This document shows, one piece after another, positions 7,379 through 15,665 of a DNA stretch of 64,000 nucleotides (positions within the stretch are counted from its first letter, which is position 1; the number at the start of each line of letters is the position of its first letter). Both the position numbers and the translations under genes were made by a program. The stretch lies in the NCBI RefSeq assembly GCF_003946725.1, contig NZ_RHOY01000003.1:124001-188000 (forward strand). Direction: 5' to 3'. This DNA comes from Agrilactobacillus yilanensis (GTDB taxonomy: Bacteria; Bacillota; Bacilli; Lactobacillales; Lactobacillaceae). The notes below the pieces were generated by a model. The model was not told the DNA's origin. It saw only the letters and a list, made by a program, of their open reading frames with translations, and searched no databases.

Positions 7379-10012
7379 ATGCTCAAGCACATCAAAAGAA
7401 ACTATCAATACTATCTGAGCTTTTTTATTCCGGCTCTCTTAATATTACTCTATTTTGCTTGTCGAGGCACCTATCCTTTTGGAAAATCTTCATTATTGAC
7501 TGTCGATCTCGGCCAACAATATATTGATTTTTTTGCCTACTATAAAGCAAGTCTTTTACATCATCCCACCACACTGCTGTATTCCTTTAGTAAAGCACTG
7601 GGCGGCGATATGGTTGGCGTTAGTGCCTATTACTTAATAAGTCCTTTTAACCTTATCTTTTTAATAACCCCCCAGAAATATTTTCCGGTGGCTATTTGGC
7701 TGATGACCATTTTAAAATTTGGCTGTGCCGGTTTAACCAGTGCCATTTTTTTCAAAAAATCTAAGCTGCTGGATGGCCTGCTCGTGCCTACTTTTGGCGT
7801 CAGCTATGGCTTAATGAGTTATTTAGTCGTCAACCATTTTAATCTGATGTGGTTAGATGGCGTCATTATGCTGCCATTAGTTGCCTTGAGCCTGTCTGAT
7901 CTTTGGTATCGAAAATATCCATTTTGGTTTGCAATTACTTTAGGCGTGACCATTTTATTAAATTACTACATTGGATTTATGGTGGTTCTATTCAGTATTT
8001 TATACTTCTTATTTTTAGCCGTCATTCGTAATTTGAATTTTAAACAATGGTGGCAGTCTTTTCTAAAATTTACCACTGGCGGGCTTTTAGGTGCTGGCTT
8101 AGCTGCCGTTTTATTACTTCCAACTTTAAGTGCCCTCACTGAGAGTAAAGGCCAATACACCATCACTAAAATTCATTGGCACTTTGAATATGCGCCTTGG
8201 CAAGGTTTATTAAAATTATTTATCGGTACTTTTAATTTTGATCAAATGTCCACTGGCTATGCCAATATTTTTACAGGTTCTTTAGCCTTGTTCGGTTTTA
8301 TTTTATTTTTCACCGTGCGTCGAATCCCACTGCGGGTAAAAATCACTGCGGGACTAATCAGTTTATTTTTAGCACTTTCTTTATGTTATGAACCCTTGGA
8401 TCTATTATGGCATGGCTTACAATTTCCAGTTTGGTACCCCTATCGTTTCTCATTTGTCATCAGTTTTTGGCTCTTAATTTTAGCCGCCTACACCTTGCGT
8501 TATACCCGCCAAATCTCTACTTTACAAACCCTACTCTGTCTTGGGGTTACTAGTGGTTTGAGTATTTTAGCGCTAAGTGTTAATAAAGATTTTAATTTCT
8601 TAGATCGCTCCCAAATTATCATCACCGCTTTGTTTATGCTGTCCATTCTTGTCCTGTTGAACCTGCGAACAACGCATTTTCACGGCATCAATAATTTATT
8701 TTTAATTGTTGTCACCATCGAAATGGGCACTAATCTTTGGCTGAGCTTAGATCCTATCAGTTATTTGACCGAAAACGAATTTGCCAATTATACGACCCAG
8801 CTCGTTAAAGGCAGCAATGCGGTCAAACAAAAAGCAACCCAGCCTTTTTATCGTATTGGCAAAACTTATGAACGGACTAAAAATGATCCTATGGAGGCAG
8901 ATTATTACGGGGCTTCCCAATTTAATTCTATGATGGAACCTAAAGTAACCAAATTCTTTGGCAAAATTGGGCAACCAAAAGGTGATGGCTTCGTCACTTA
9001 TAATAACGGTACGTTATTGACAGACGCCTTGTTAGGGATGCAATATTTCATGCATGAACGCCAAGATACTTTGTTACCAGCTATTGGCTCAACAAATAAC
9101 AGCGTTTTACCAGTGGTGTCCTCTAGACCGGACTTAGCAGAATATACCACGACAGACGTTTTGAGTTTACAAACCATTCATAAAAATCCTTATGCCCTCC
9201 CTATCGCCTACATGGTAAATCACCAAGTGACCACCACTAAGGCTTATACAAGCTTTCCTTTAGCGCAGCAGGAAGCCATTCTCCATAGCACCGCACCAAA
9301 CTTAACCCAACCGCTCTTCACAGCTGAAAGCTATCAAATAAAACTACAGAATATGAAACTTAAGAAAAAAGCCATTGGGCTAGATTATACTAAAATCAAT
9401 ACATCTAATCCCGGCAAAGTGACCCTGACTTTCACCCCAACTACTGATGATCCATACTACATGACCTGGGGCGCTTCATTAAATAATAAAGTCGTCGGTC
9501 TAAACATCAATGGACAAACGATTAAATTAGATGATAGTTATGACAACACACTGGTTTATGGCATTGCCGATCATCAAAAAGACGAGCCCATCAAAATCAC
9601 ATTAACTTCAAAAGGCGATAATCTTTGGTTAGATAACTTGAGCATCTCGCAAATGAATCGAAAACTCTTTAAACGCTGGAATCAACAGTTACAAGCGCAA
9701 AGTCTGAAGTACACCAAAGTAACCCCATTGACAATCTCTGGCACCATCACCGCCAAAGAGGACCAAGTTTTAATGACCTCGATTCCTAATGGTAAAGGCT
9801 GGCACATTAAAGTCGATAATAAACACGTTAAAAAGCGCCAATTACTCAAAACATTCGTTGGCGCCCAGTTAAAACCCGGGAAACATAAAATTACAATCTA
9901 TTATCGACCACCCTACCTCATTACCGGATTAATCATTACCAGCCTCGCAATTATCGGCATCGGCAGCAGCATCATCTTGGAAAAGAAAAGAGCGGGAAAG
10001 GGCACGGTTTGA
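7379..10012 (+). CDS. YfhO family polytopic membrane protein
   Basis: A very large (877-residue) membrane protein with about 12-14 hydrophobic helices, mostly in the first 450 residues, then a long extracytoplasmic region and a last helix near residues 850-868. It matches the YfhO family, GT-C-fold glycosyltransferases; members in Listeria and Bacillus glycosylate lipoteichoic or wall polymers with an undecaprenyl-linked sugar. The early DLGQQYIDFFAYY segment carries the likely catalytic acidic residue. The start follows TTGAGGT. The last codons (RAGKGTV) are encoded by the beginning of the tandem repeat, so the C terminus appears to have been altered by it. Confidence 0.93.
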   Translation: MLKHIKRNYQYYLSFFIPALLILLYFACRGTYPFGKSSLLTVDLGQQYIDFFAYYKASLLHHPTTLLYSFSKALGGDMVGVSAYYLISPFNLIFLITPQKYFPVAIWLMTILKFGCAGLTSAIFFKKSKLLDGLLVPTFGVSYGLMSYLVVNHFNLMWLDGVIMLPLVALSLSDLWYRKYPFWFAITLGVTILLNYYIGFMVVLFSILYFLFLAVIRNLNFKQWWQSFLKFTTGGLLGAGLAAVLLLPTLSALTESKGQYTITKIHWHFEYAPWQGLLKLFIGTFNFDQMSTGYANIFTGSLALFGFILFFTVRRIPLRVKITAGLISLFLALSLCYEPLDLLWHGLQFPVWYPYRFSFVISFWLLILAAYTLRYTRQISTLQTLLCLGVTSGLSILALSVNKDFNFLDRSQIIITALFMLSILVLLNLRTTHFHGINNLFLIVVTIEMGTNLWLSLDPISYLTENEFANYTTQLVKGSNAVKQKATQPFYRIGKTYERTKNDPMEADYYGASQFNSMMEPKVTKFFGKIGQPKGDGFVTYNNGTLLTDALLGMQYFMHERQDTLLPAIGSTNNSVLPVVSSRPDLAEYTTTDVLSLQTIHKNPYALPIAYMVNHQVTTTKAYTSFPLAQQEAILHSTAPNLTQPLFTAESYQIKLQNMKLKKKAIGLDYTKINTSNPGKVTLTFTPTTDDPYYMTWGASLNNKVVGLNINGQTIKLDDSYDNTLVYGIADHQKDEPIKITLTSKGDNLWLDNLSISQMNRKLFKRWNQQLQAQSLKYTKVTPLTISGTITAKEDQVLMTSIPNGKGWHIKVDNKHVKKRQLLKTFVGAQLKPGKHKITIYYRPPYLITGLIITSLAIIGIGSSIILEKKRAGKGTV

Positions 10013-10122
10013 CTTTGAGCATAACCTAAAATTACGCTGGAAGTCCGAACTTGGCTTACAAGTAATTTGTAGTTATGTGAAAAGTCAGTGACCTTGAACG
10101 CGTTTAACTCAGAGCGCGAACT
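9989..10122 (+). ncRNA. Repeat unit 1, predicted hairpin
   Basis: Pairs visible by eye: AAGG 9998-10001 with CCTT 10092-10095; CAC 10003-10005 with GTG 10088-10090; GACTTT 10011-10016 with AAAGTC 10081-10086; CATAAC 10020-10025 with GTTATG 10072-10077; AAATTAC 10029-10035 with GTAATTT 10062-10068; apical AAGT 10041-10044 with ACTT 10049-10052. The linker helix is CGCG 10099-10102 with CGCG 10115-10118. The first 24 nt are yfhO codons. Confidence 0.6.
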
Positions 10123-10242
10123 AGAGCGGGAAAGCCTCGAATACTAACCTAGAATCTTGCAGGGTGTCGTCAGACACACAAGAGATTCGTAGTTAGGTGA
10201 GAGCTTTGCTCTAGTGAGCGCGTTTAGGTCAGAGCGCGAACT
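10123..10242 (+). ncRNA. Repeat unit 2, predicted hairpin
   Basis: Pairs: AGAGC 10123-10127 with GCTCT 10208-10212; AAAGC 10131-10135 with GCTTT 10203-10207; CTC 10136-10138 with GAG 10199-10201; CTAAC 10144-10148 with GTTAG 10192-10196; GAATC 10152-10156 with GATTC 10184-10188; apical GTGTC 10164-10168 with GACAC 10173-10177. The linker helix is CGCG 10219-10222 with 10235-10238. It has the best-paired outer stem of the array. Confidence 0.65.
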
Positions 10243-10373
10243 AGAGCGGGACAAAAGACGAGTTGATTTTGAGCATAGCCTAGGCTAACGCCGTGAGCGG
10301 GCTTCGCTTACAAGTTAGACGTGGCTAAGCGCAGAAATCAGTCTTTTTGAACGCGTTTAAGCCAGAGCGTGAG
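10243..10373 (+). ncRNA. Repeat unit 3, predicted hairpin
   Basis: Pairs: AAAGAC 10254-10259 with GTCTTT 10341-10346; GATTT 10265-10269 with AAATC 10335-10339; TAGCC 10276-10280 with GGCTA 10323-10327; CTAAC 10285-10289 with GTTAG 10314-10318; apical GTGAGCG 10293-10299 with CGCTTAC 10305-10311 (one G.U). The linker helix is CGCG 10352-10355 with CGTG 10368-10371 (one G.U). These wobbles become A.C mismatches on the other strand. Confidence 0.65.
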
Positions 10374-10478
10374 CCAACACGGGTGATTTCGCAATATAAC
10401 CTAGACTTGGTAGATAGTCGCCTGCGACTAGCAACAAGGCGTAGTTATATGTAGAAATCAGTGTTGGTGAACGCGTTT
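10374..10478 (+). ncRNA. Repeat unit 4, predicted hairpin with shortened linker
   Basis: Pairs: CCAACAC 10374-10380 with GTGTTGG 10461-10467; GATTTC 10385-10390 with GAAATC 10454-10459; ATATAAC 10394-10400 with GTTATAT 10444-10450; CTTG 10406-10409 with CAAG 10435-10438; apical TAGTCG 10415-10420 with CGACTA 10425-10430. The linker stops at CGCGTTTA and runs straight into the next AGAGCGGG, as if recombination at AGAGCG deleted the rest. Confidence 0.65.
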
Positions 10479-10508
10479 AGAGCGGGAAAGCCTCGAATAC
10501 TAACTTAG
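10479..10508 (+). repeat. Truncated fifth repeat unit
   Basis: The 26 nt at 10479-10504 are identical to the start of unit 2 (10123-10148) and then diverge. Only the 5' arm is present, so no hairpin of the unit type can form. The identity suggests a recent duplication or slippage between units 2 and 5. Confidence 0.75.
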
Positions 10509-10534
10509 AATTATAAAAGATCAATAGATAACCT

Positions 10535-10578
10535 AAAAGGAGCCTGAATCAAATTAATTTTTGACCCAAGCTCCTTTT
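10535..10578. terminator. Bidirectional terminator after the repeat array
   Basis: AAAAGGAGC (10535-10543) pairs with GCTCCTTTT (10570-10578) around a loop of 26 nt, leaving T-rich tails on both strands. It would end yfhO and repeat-array transcripts on the plus strand. Confidence 0.75.
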
Positions 10579-10620
10579 ATATTGTCCTGCATAGCCCCAA
10601 TAACCGTTTAGCCATTGCAC

Positions 10621-10651
10621 AAAAAAAGTGCTGGTAAAATCTGCCAACACT
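10621..10651 (-). terminator. Terminator of the HesB-like gene
   Basis: On the minus strand AGTGTTGG pairs with CCAGCACT (one G.U), stem 10627-10651, followed by seven T (10621-10627), just downstream of the HesB-like stop codon. Confidence 0.8.
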
Positions 10652-10665
10652 CAAAATCAAAAAAA

Positions 10666-10971
10666 CTAAATTGAAGACTTCGCAGGTTCAAAGTGATAAA
10701 CCGGACTATCCGCTGCAGCATCATAATCCACAGTTAAATCATATCCGGAAAAGAACCAATCATCTGTCGCATCTATAGAAAAAATTAAACCGTCAATTTC
10801 TGTCTTAACAAGTGGTGTTGTAGCAATTTCTCGGGCAATGCCAATTGAAAAACCTTCATGAACATTGGTCTTGCCATAAACTTTACCAAAAAAACGAATA
10901 CCTTCACCAGCTACTAAATCCATTTCGGACTTAAACCATTGAATAGCCTCATTAGAAACGGTTATTTCCAT
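10666..10971 (-). CDS. HesB/YadR/YfhF-family protein without cysteines
   Basis: A 101-residue protein with the beta-rich HesB/IscA-like fold (ITVSNEAIQWFKSEM at the start; GLIFSIDATDDWFFSGYDLTV later). Iron-sulfur carriers of the A type use one central and two C-terminal cysteines; this protein has no cysteine at all, so it is unlikely to carry a cluster. Such degenerate members are frequent in lactobacilli and have no known role. The start at 10971 follows AAAAGGGG. It stands alone, converging on yfhO and the repeat array. Confidence 0.85.
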   Translation of the reverse strand: MEITVSNEAIQWFKSEMDLVAGEGIRFFGKVYGKTNVHEGFSIGIAREIATTPLVKTEIDGLIFSIDATDDWFFSGYDLTVDYDAAADSPVYHFEPAKSSI

Positions 10972-11027
10972 CTGAAATACCCCTTTTCAATAAAATTACG
11001 GTACATTCTTATTATACCAAAATTAAT

Positions 11028-11660
11028 CTAAGAAACTAGTCCGTGTTTAAAAGCATAAATTGCCGCCTGTGTTCGATCTTCTACTTGTAATTTAGATAAA
11101 ATATTAGAAACATGGGTCTTAACTGTTTTTAACGTAATAAATAAAGCATCCGCAATTTCCTGATTACTTTTACCTTGCGCAATCAATTGCAACACTTCTT
11201 GTTCCCGATTCGTTAAATCTTCATAAAGCTCTGTCTTATTTTGATTAGAGATATGGTTCATCATTTTCGTGGTTACTTCAGGTTCCAATACCGATTCACC
11301 TGCAAAAGTCTGGCGAATGGCTTTAGCAATTTCCTCAGCCGTAGACGTCTTTAAAATATAAGACGCCGCACCAGCTTCAATCGCCGGATAAACCTTCTCA
11401 TCATCAATAAAACTCGTCAAAATAATAATTTTAGCTTTAGGCCAAGCTTTTAGGATCTGCTTAGTTGCTTCAATGCCATCCATTTCTGGCATGACCACAT
11501 CCATTAAAATGACATCTGGCTTTAAATCTAATGCCTTTTGCAAACCAATTGCCCCATTATCCGCTTCTCCAACAACATCAATATCATCTTGAATACTTAA
11601 GTAGGTTGAAATACCTAATCGAACCATTTCATGATCATCTACAATTAATACTTTAATCAA
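11028..11660 (-). CDS. liaR: Response regulator LiaR/VraR-like
   Basis: Cytoplasmic transcription factor of the cell-envelope stress system. The 210-residue protein has an N-terminal receiver domain with the acidic pocket DDHE and phospho-acceptor Asp in [14 protein letters not shown] (about residue 54). A LuxR-type helix-turn-helix follows ([21 protein letters not shown], near 148). Its start overlaps liaS by 8 nt, so the two are probably coupled. The gene order liaF-liaS-liaR matches Bacillus and other Firmicutes. Confidence 0.95.
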   Translation of the reverse strand: MIKVLIVDDHEMVRLGISTYLSIQDDIDVVGEADNGAIGLQKALDLKPDVILMDVVMPEMDGIEATKQILKAWPKAKIIILTSFIDDEKVYPAIEAGAASYILKTSTAEEIAKAIRQTFAGESVLEPEVTTKMMNHISNQNKTELYEDLTNREQEVLQLIAQGKSNQEIADALFITLKTVKTHVSNILSKLQVEDRTQAAIYAFKHGLVS

Positions 11661-12720
11661 CTTGCCCCTGCTCCTTTATGACGGGTATGCGAATTTCCAC
11701 ACTCGTACCTTTATTCGGAAAACTAATTAACTTGAAAGCCCCACCAATTGCATTCGTTCGTTCACGAATGTTATTCAAGCCATAACTGCCGGCCTCACTA
11801 ACTTGTGCCATATCAAACCCAACACCGTCATCGACAACCTTTAATAAAATGACTTGATTTAATTTCTTTAAGTAAATATCAATTCGATTGGCCTTAGCAT
11901 GACGTAAGGTATTAGAAAATAATTCTTGAACAATTCGGAACAAGTTATCTTCTACCCCCACAGGTAAGTGCACATCATCTAATTCTGCATTAATCTCAAT
12001 CTTGATCTTAGTCTGTAATTCCTTCACCAAAGATTCAATCCCTTGGCGCAGACTCTTACCTTCTAAGTTCGTTGGCCGTAAGTGCAATAACAAAGCCCGC
12101 ATTTCTGATTGTGCTTCATTAATGACCTTTTCAATCGTGGCTACTTGTTTCATGAGTTTGTCGCTATTTTCAGCAGAAGCCTGTCGTTGAACGACTTCAT
12201 TCAATGCCGATAACATCATCATCGCCGCAAAAAGCTGCTGGCTCACTGAGTCATGGAGCTCTCGAGCTAAACGATGGCGCTCTTCTTCTAATATTTGTTC
12301 CTTAGATTGTCCAGACACATCAATCGGCTGCTCAGAATAAATTTGAACCTCTTGTTGTAATTTTACAAGTTGTTGCCGCAATTGTTCAAGCCCTAATTCA
12401 ATATTATTATCCGAAACATCACTTTTAAACAGGTCATCTTGATATTGCTGACCTACTAATTTCTGTACTTTATTATTCAGTTGCTCATACTGCCGTTTTT
12501 GGCTCACAAAAACGACGAGTGTTGCAATCGCACCCGTCACAACTGCTATTAAAAACAAATAAACCCCAATGGGGACTTTAAAAATTCTTGTTCCTAAAAC
12601 GGTTAATAATGCCGCTGCATCCCGATAAGCAATAAAATAAGCTAAACTGATAGCAACCATCAAAATCAAAGCACTAAACGTTGTTGCGAGAAATATAGAA
12701 ATTCTAGATGATCTGGTCAT
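11653..12720 (-). CDS. liaS: Sensor histidine kinase LiaS/VraS-like
   Basis: Membrane kinase that senses envelope damage and phosphorylates LiaR. Two N-terminal membrane helices (about residues 8-30 and 47-70) have almost no extracellular loop, the intramembrane-sensing type. The phospho-accepting histidine lies in [17 protein letters not shown] (HisKA_3 type). The ATP-binding domain has DDGVGFD and GLNNIRERT. It overlaps liaF by 4 nt (ATGA) and liaR by 8 nt. Confidence 0.95.
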   Translation of the reverse strand: MTRSSRISIFLATTFSALILMVAISLAYFIAYRDAAALLTVLGTRIFKVPIGVYLFLIAVVTGAIATLVVFVSQKRQYEQLNNKVQKLVGQQYQDDLFKSDVSDNNIELGLEQLRQQLVKLQQEVQIYSEQPIDVSGQSKEQILEEERHRLARELHDSVSQQLFAAMMMLSALNEVVQRQASAENSDKLMKQVATIEKVINEAQSEMRALLLHLRPTNLEGKSLRQGIESLVKELQTKIKIEINAELDDVHLPVGVEDNLFRIVQELFSNTLRHAKANRIDIYLKKLNQVILLKVVDDGVGFDMAQVSEAGSYGLNNIRERTNAIGGAFKLISFPNKGTSVEIRIPVIKEQGQVD

Positions 12721-13511
12721 ACATAAATCACCTCTAGATCCCCAATCAAAACATTCGTAATGATACGTAACTCACGACTATCTTCTTGGTCATTTAAAGT
12801 CATATTAATTGTTTCGTTCTTCAGATTATATTGTTGTTCATCCAATGTCAACTTACCTAGCAACACCGAGTGGTTAATGCGTACTTTAGTGCCTACTGGT
12901 ACTAAGATTCGTGTGCGGCCAAAACTCTTTCGTAGCAAAATGACATTTTCGCGATTTGTCGGCAATAAAGTATTACCCAAATCAATAATTGTATCACCCG
13001 CGATAACTGATAGATTAATATCATCCCAAGTATAAATTTGTTCACCAATTGTCGTATCCCCAAACCAGTGGTGCACTTGTCGTTCTTCAGTATTTAAATC
13101 TTTTGGGGCATCCGTCGTAATATCCGGTGCAATATAGGCTTTACGATTCCAAGGCATCAAACTGCCCAAACTCCGTGGTCCCTTACTCCAGCCCGTATTG
13201 GTACCAGTGACTAGAACCATAAAGAAAAATATGATCAGCAGTAAAAACCAAAAACTTATATTTTGTCCTAAAGCCAGTGCAATAAGAATTAAGCCCACAG
13301 CCTTCAAAGAATCTTTACGCCGAGGAGTTGTGTCCTGCGTTTTTTTAGCCTTTTTAGCAGCACGCTTTTGTTGCACTTTCGGATGTCTTAATAAACAAAG
13401 AATACCTAATACTAATAAAATCAGCGAACCGGGATTATTAAAAACTTGCCAGCCAAGAATTGCAAATACAAAACAAATCATAATGGCAAAAGCCGTCCAA
13501 ATACCATTCAT
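12717..13511 (-). CDS. liaF: LiaF-like regulator of the LiaRS system
   Basis: Membrane protein that keeps LiaS off in the absence of envelope stress. The 264-residue protein has about four membrane helices in the first half (two near 5-45, two near 70-110). The C-terminal beta-rich cell-wall-active-antibiotic response domain includes DTIIDLGNTLLPTNRENVI. It is the first gene of liaFSR; the start at 13511 follows AAGGGAG. A TATAAT-like -10 lies just upstream. Confidence 0.92.
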   Translation of the reverse strand: MNGIWTAFAIMICFVFAILGWQVFNNPGSLILLVLGILCLLRHPKVQQKRAAKKAKKTQDTTPRRKDSLKAVGLILIALALGQNISFWFLLLIIFFFMVLVTGTNTGWSKGPRSLGSLMPWNRKAYIAPDITTDAPKDLNTEERQVHHWFGDTTIGEQIYTWDDINLSVIAGDTIIDLGNTLLPTNRENVILLRKSFGRTRILVPVGTKVRINHSVLLGKLTLDEQQYNLKNETINMTLNDQEDSRELRIITNVLIGDLEVIYV

Positions 13512-13661
13512 AATAATGCTCCCTTAAAATCCGTATTAAGTTATTATACACTATTTTAACAGCTTTTATAGCAAACAAATAACCAACTAAGCCTGATATT
13601 GCATCAGACTAAAGACCGAAAGATAGCACCGCTTTAATTATAATTTAACGACAAATAAAAA

Positions 13662-13688
13662 CGAGGTCAAAATTGGTTTTTGGCCCCG
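13662..13688 (-). terminator. Terminator downstream of greA
   Basis: Minus-strand stem CGGGGCCAAAA with TTTTGACCTCG (one mismatch, one G.U), followed by TTTTTATTT. The rest of the gap 13512-13749 contains the liaF promoter region and a small hairpin near 13595; I see no gene in it. Confidence 0.65.
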
Positions 13689-13749
13689 CTGTTTTATTAA
13701 ATTCAGTTATAACTTAAAGTTAAACTGGATCTCTTTACGTTATTTAAAT

Positions 13750-14223
13750 TTACTTCACTTCTGTAATGGTAACATCCATCGTACCACCTGGTGTTTGAAT
13801 GCTAACTTTTTCACCGGTACGTTTGCCTAACAAAGCAACGGCAATCGGTGATTCATTAGAAATTTTACCTTCAAGAGGATCTGATTCTGCAGCCCCAACG
13901 ATCCGATAAGTCTCAGGATCATCTTCACCGTCTTCTAAAAATGTAACGCTCTTACCAACGGAAACTTCATCTTCCGCAACGGTTGATGCATCTACAACAT
14001 CTGCAAAACGAATCATTTCTTCGATTTGAGAAATCCGTGATTCAACAACACTTTGTTCGTCTTTAGCAGATTCATATTCAGAGTTTTCAGATAAATCGCC
14101 AAAACTTCTAGCGATTTTGATCCGGTCAATAACTTCTGGTCGTTTGACTGTTTTTAAATTTTCTAATTCTTCTTCTAACTTTTCTTTACCTTCTGCGGTC
14201 ATTGGAAAAGATTTTTGTGCCAT
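13750..14223 (-). CDS. greA: Transcription elongation factor GreA
   Basis: Rescues backtracked RNA polymerase by stimulating cleavage of the nascent RNA 3' end. The 157-residue protein has the N-terminal coiled coil with the acidic tip ([19 protein letters not shown], about residues 36-54) and the C-terminal FKBP-like domain ([16 protein letters not shown]). The ATG at 14223 follows GAGGTG; a further upstream start in frame is less likely. It is a single-gene unit with its own strong promoter. Confidence 0.97.
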   Translation of the reverse strand: MAQKSFPMTAEGKEKLEEELENLKTVKRPEVIDRIKIARSFGDLSENSEYESAKDEQSVVESRISQIEEMIRFADVVDASTVAEDEVSVGKSVTFLEDGEDDPETYRIVGAAESDPLEGKISNESPIAVALLGKRTGEKVSIQTPGGTMDVTITEVK

Positions 14224-14280
14224 GTTGATACACCTCATTAAATTAATTTGCTACTTTTAGTTTTTTCATTACAAGTAGAT

Positions 14281-14309
14281 ATCATATTTATTGAAAAGGT
14301 TTTTGTCAA
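14281..14309 (-). promoter_or_regulatory. greA promoter
   Basis: Minus-strand TTGACA (14304-14309), a 17-nt spacer and TATGAT (14281-14286), about 58 nt before the greA start codon. Confidence 0.88.
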
Positions 14310-14363
14310 TAGACGGACTTAATTTACTTTTTCAAATCATATAATCTTAACAAGCTACAGATA

Positions 14364-14401
14364 GGAGGCCGACACAATATAGCTTACTAGTGTCAGCCTC
14401 C
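14364..14401 (-). terminator. Inverted repeat after mltG, possible terminator
   Basis: GGAGGC (14364-14369) plus GACAC (14371-14375) pair with GTGTC (14390-14394) plus GCCTCC (14396-14401). The stem is strong, but no T-tract follows it on the minus strand, so intrinsic termination is uncertain. Confidence 0.45.
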
Positions 14402-14432
14402 ATCATCTGTGAATGCCTATTTTTAAAATTAA

Positions 14433-15578
14433 TTATTGCCCTAAACTTGCATTAGTTTGTAAATGCTGGGAGTAGTTGTGGCTATAATAAACTTTACCAG
14501 TCTTCAAATTCGCTACAAAATAAAGATAATTTTGATCTCGATCTGATGGATCCAATACAGCTTGAATGGACTCTAGACTTGGTGAATTAAACGGTCCTGG
14601 CCCATAACCTGTATTCTTGTACAGATTATAAGGTGACTTAACCGAAGTATCTTTATTCGTCAAGCTTTCTTTATGGGTATTCAAAGCGTACATTACTGAA
14701 ATATCAGATTGAATCGGCATATCTATGTCTAAGCGGTTCAAAAAGACCCCAGCTATCTTACGCCGGTCACTCTTTGTAACCCCTTCTCGTTCGACAAGGG
14801 ATGCCAATGTTAAGGTTTCTTGAACTGTCATATCATTTTTAGAGATTTGACTATAATAAGGCGTCATCACTTGATTCATCTTCAAAACCATACTATCCAC
14901 TAACGTCTTTAAAGTATCGCCTTGATAAACATCATAACGCGCTGGGAATAGATAACCTTCTAAATGGTAGCGCACCTTTTTAGAACTCATTGTAGAATCT
15001 AGCAACTTAGGATATTTCTTTTGCAGCCGTTTCAAATAACTTTCATCTTTCATCAGCTTCATAAAATCTGATTTTTTAAATTTCGTTTCTTTTTGAATGG
15101 CCGTCCCAATTTCTTCAATGGTTACCCCTTCTTTAACCGTCACCTTAGCAATCACCTTTTTAACTGGACCTTGCTGTAACTCGCTGGTAATTTGCGCTAA
15201 AGTTTGCGCTGGTGAAAAGGAATATGTGCCCGCTTGAAAGGCTGAGAAATTATGTGTTTTCACATAATAGTTAAAAACCGTGGCACTTTTAATAATATTT
15301 TTATTTTCTAATCTTGTAGCGACTTCTTTATTCGTAGAACCAATTGGAATCTTAACCGTTACTTGTGCTTTACTGTCTTTGTCTAACGGTTTTAATGAAC
15401 TGCTCACATAATGATAACTGGCAAAGCCTAAAATAATTATCAAAACGATTAACACACCAATAACCCAAGTCACAATTTTATTTGCAGCTTTTTTCTCGGT
15501 CCGACGCTGGTGTTTTCGTTTTTGCGCGGCAGCTTCTAATTCCGTTTGGGAATCGTCTTTATTATTATTCTCACGCAA
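14433..15578 (-). CDS. mltG: Endolytic transglycosylase MltG (YceG-like)
   Basis: Cleaves nascent glycan strands at the outer membrane face and is thought to set strand length. The 381-residue protein has a charged cytoplasmic tail (about 1-33), one membrane helix (VTWVIGVLIVLIIILGFAS, near 34-53), a LysM-like region and the YceG domain. The catalytic glutamate lies in ASLVEREGVTKSDRRKIAG. NSPSLESIQAVLDPS near the end is typical of the family. The start at 15578 follows AGGAGG. Confidence 0.95.
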   Translation of the reverse strand: MRENNNKDDSQTELEAAAQKRKHQRRTEKKAANKIVTWVIGVLIVLIIILGFASYHYVSSSLKPLDKDSKAQVTVKIPIGSTNKEVATRLENKNIIKSATVFNYYVKTHNFSAFQAGTYSFSPAQTLAQITSELQQGPVKKVIAKVTVKEGVTIEEIGTAIQKETKFKKSDFMKLMKDESYLKRLQKKYPKLLDSTMSSKKVRYHLEGYLFPARYDVYQGDTLKTLVDSMVLKMNQVMTPYYSQISKNDMTVQETLTLASLVEREGVTKSDRRKIAGVFLNRLDIDMPIQSDISVMYALNTHKESLTNKDTSVKSPYNLYKNTGYGPGPFNSPSLESIQAVLDPSDRDQNYLYFVANLKTGKVYYSHNYSQHLQTNASLGQ

Positions 15579-15665
15579 AACTAGCCCTCCTGAATGCTTA
15601 ATCTATAACATTATACAAAACTTAGCTAGAATTTGCACGAGCTTATCACAGAAACATGATTAAAT

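Larger units (their letters stand above)
9989..10508 (+). repeat. Tandem array of about 4.3 structured repeat units
   Basis: Units begin at AGAGCGGG-like motifs; the GGG of successive units lies at 9994, 10128, 10248, 10381 and 10484 (spacings 134, 120, 133, 103). Each unit has a hairpin of about 90 nt whose arms differ in sequence but remain complementary. Next comes a conserved linker of the type GARCGCGTTTA..CAGAGCGYGA. All units share AACCTA (AGCCTA in unit 3) facing GTAGTT (GTGGCT in unit 3). Wobble pairs that fit only in plus-strand RNA (three in unit 3) favour plus-strand transcription. The array starts inside yfhO and ends before a shared terminator. No open frame explains it. Confidence 0.85.

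Noticed and set aside
9989-10508. CRISPR array
   Set aside because: Units are 103-134 bp with internally paired variable arms; there is no short identical repeat separated by unique spacers, and no cas gene lies nearby.
9989-10508. REP/BIME element with a RAYT transposase, or an insertion sequence
   Set aside because: No transposase-like gene lies in the window, and no terminal inverted repeats or target duplications are seen around the array.
14364-14401. Firm intrinsic terminator for mltG
   Set aside because: A stable stem is present, but no T-tract follows on the minus strand; it is listed only as a possible terminator.
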